DNA of 5,498 nt from Gammaproteobacteria bacterium. Lineage in GTDB: Bacteria > Pseudomonadota > Gammaproteobacteria > Chromatiales > Chromatiaceae. The notes below the pieces were generated by a model, which saw only the letters and a program-made list of their open reading frames with translations, had not been told where the DNA came from and did no database searches. Shown piece by piece: positions 4,516-5,498 of the stretch. Position 1 is the stretch's first letter; every line of letters begins with the position of its first letter. The translations under genes were made by a program, and so were the position numbers. The stretch covers positions 1 through 5,498 of the forward strand of contig JAGVUH010000623.1 in NCBI GenBank assembly GCA_019136395.1, given 5' to 3'.

Positions 4516-5498
4516 CGGGTCGGTGATGGCGGCGCGCCAGATGGGGACGATGGTCGCCACCGTGTAGGGGAAGACGGTGAAGAAAAACAGGGTGGCGACC
4601 TGGAGGCCATCGATGAAGGGCAGGGGGCGGAAGTCGGGATAGAGCACCGCCCAGCCCTTGAGCACCGGGGCGAAGAGGGCGGCGGCGAAGAAAAAGACAT
4701 GGGCGTAGGCCAGCAGATAGCCGGCCAGAAAGGCAGTCAGGGACAGGGCCGCCCCCTCCCAAAACTTCATCCGCAGCACGTCCCCGGTCTCCCAGCCGAT
4801 GGCCTTGAGGATGCCGATCTCCCGCCGCTCCTCGGCGCTCAGCCCCGCCGCCCGGTCGAAGGCGAAGATGGCGAAGGCCAGCAGGGCCCCGCCCAGGAGG
4901 AGGATGACCAGCCCCTGGCGCCAGCCGAAGAGGGCATCGTAGGTGCGCAGGATCTCTTCCCGCAGGATGGGCCGGGTATCGGGCAGGGCCAGGGCGATCT
5001 TTTCCGCCACCTTGCGCACCTCACTGGGATTGCGCACCCGCAGGACGAGATCGGTGAAGCGGTCGGCGGGGAAGGCGAAGAAGCGGCGGAAGTCCGCAGT
5101 GTTGAGCAGCATCAGGTCGCTCGATACCAGTTCGGTCTCTGCCTCCAGCACGCCCGCGATGCGAAAGGAGAAGGGTTCGCCCTGGGCGGACCTGAGGCTC
5201 AGGTAGTCCCCCACGCCCAGCCCCCGGGCCCGCGCCACCCCGGAGCCCAGTCGGACCTCGCCCGGAGCTGGCGGCTCCTCGCGCGGCACCAGCAGGGTGT
5301 AATTGGCCTTGACCGCCGGATCATAGAAGTAGCCCCACAGCCGGCCGTAGGCGTCGCTGACCCCGCGAATCTGGCTCAGGCGGTCGAGGTAGTCGGCGGG
5401 CATGAGATCGTGGCGCCCGGCGATCAGGCGCTGCACGATCAGTTCCGGAGAGTCCGCCAGGATCAGGGCCGCCTCCCGCCGCAGGGACTGGGTGAAGA
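4498..5498 (-). CDS. FtsX/MacB-type ABC transporter permease (N-terminus outside window)
   Basis: About 332 C-terminal codons are visible; the frame is open to the window edge, so an internal GTG at 5436 is not taken as the start. The first ~190 visible residues are hydrophilic and would form the extracytoplasmic domain (segments such as GSGVARARGLGVGDYLSL). Three helices follow (visible residues about 195-213, 249-275 and 298-320). Between the first two is EERREIGILKAIG (222-234), a hallmark of FtsX-domain permeases, and the end WRAAITDPDQVMR fits the family's cytoplasmic tail. The first helix of the four-helix topology must lie outside the window. Such permeases work with LolD/MacB-type ATPases, which is what the next gene encodes. 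Substrate is unknown. NosDFY assignment is not supported, because NosY is a different permease type. Confidence 0.85.
   Translation of the reverse strand, partial: FTQSLRREAALILADSPELIVQRLIAGRHDLMPADYLDRLSQIRGVSDAYGRLWGYFYDPAVKANYTLLVPREEPPAPGEVRLGSGVARARGLGVGDYLSLRSAQGEPFSFRIAGVLEAETELVSSDLMLLNTADFRRFFAFPADRFTDLVLRVRNPSEVRKVAEKIALALPDTRPILREEILRTYDALFGWRQGLVILLLGGALLAFAIFAFDRAAGLSAEERREIGILKAIGWETGDVLRMKFWEGAALSLTAFLAGYLLAYAHVFFFAAALFAPVLKGWAVLYPDFRPLPFIDGLQVATLFFFTVFPYTVATIVPIWRAAITDPDQVMR

Noticed and set aside
3701..5498. NosF/NosY copper-sulfur transporter of nitrous oxide reductase clusters
   Set aside because: The permease has an FtsX domain and a large extracytoplasmic region, and the ATPase is LolD/MacB-like; neither fits NosY/NosF.

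Overview
The window is GC-rich bacterial DNA. It reads as one co-directional gene run on the minus strand, transcribed from high to low coordinates. Protein style (Tat-exported NosL-like protein, TlpA lipoprotein, small DsbD/TauE-like protein, FtsX-type ABC exporter) and a dispersed GC-rich palindromic repeat suggest a proteobacterium, probably gamma or beta. The species cannot be named from the sequence.

Gene order in the direction of transcription: (1) FtsX/MacB-type ABC permease, N-terminus outside the window (4498-5498); (2) its ATPase (3701-4369); (3) an eight-helix membrane protein with a HPHHHCPFC motif (2494-3498); (4) a TlpA/ResA-like thioredoxin lipoprotein (1658-2497), overlapping gene 3 by ATGA; (5) a small DsbD_2/TauE-SafE-like membrane protein, split by a -1 frameshift (752-1398); (6) a Tat-exported NosL-like protein with a CPYCGM motif, C-terminus outside the window (1-416). 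No complete gene is seen on the plus strand. By inference this is an envelope metal (most likely copper) and thiol-handling operon, of the kind that supports maturation of a copper or haem enzyme such as nitrous oxide reductase or a terminal oxidase. The substrate cannot be read from the sequence.

The most unusual content lies between and inside the genes. Two copies of a compound MITE/REP-like element (486-600 and 2147-2333) have about 17-bp imperfect terminal inverted repeats and an internal GC-rich hairpin. They differ in length by exactly 72 bp, which is three 24-bp tandem units. One copy sits in frame inside the N-terminal part of tlpA, next to the lipoprotein signal. Separately, the permease/ATPase junction has been expanded by tandem duplication of about 41 bp. 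The result is a chain of three mini-ORFs of 14-17 codons, each linked to the next by a stop/start overlap (ATGA or TTGA) from the permease stop to the ATPase start. The tlpA-safE gap and the tlpA 5' end carry similar, more degenerate repeats of start-codon regions.
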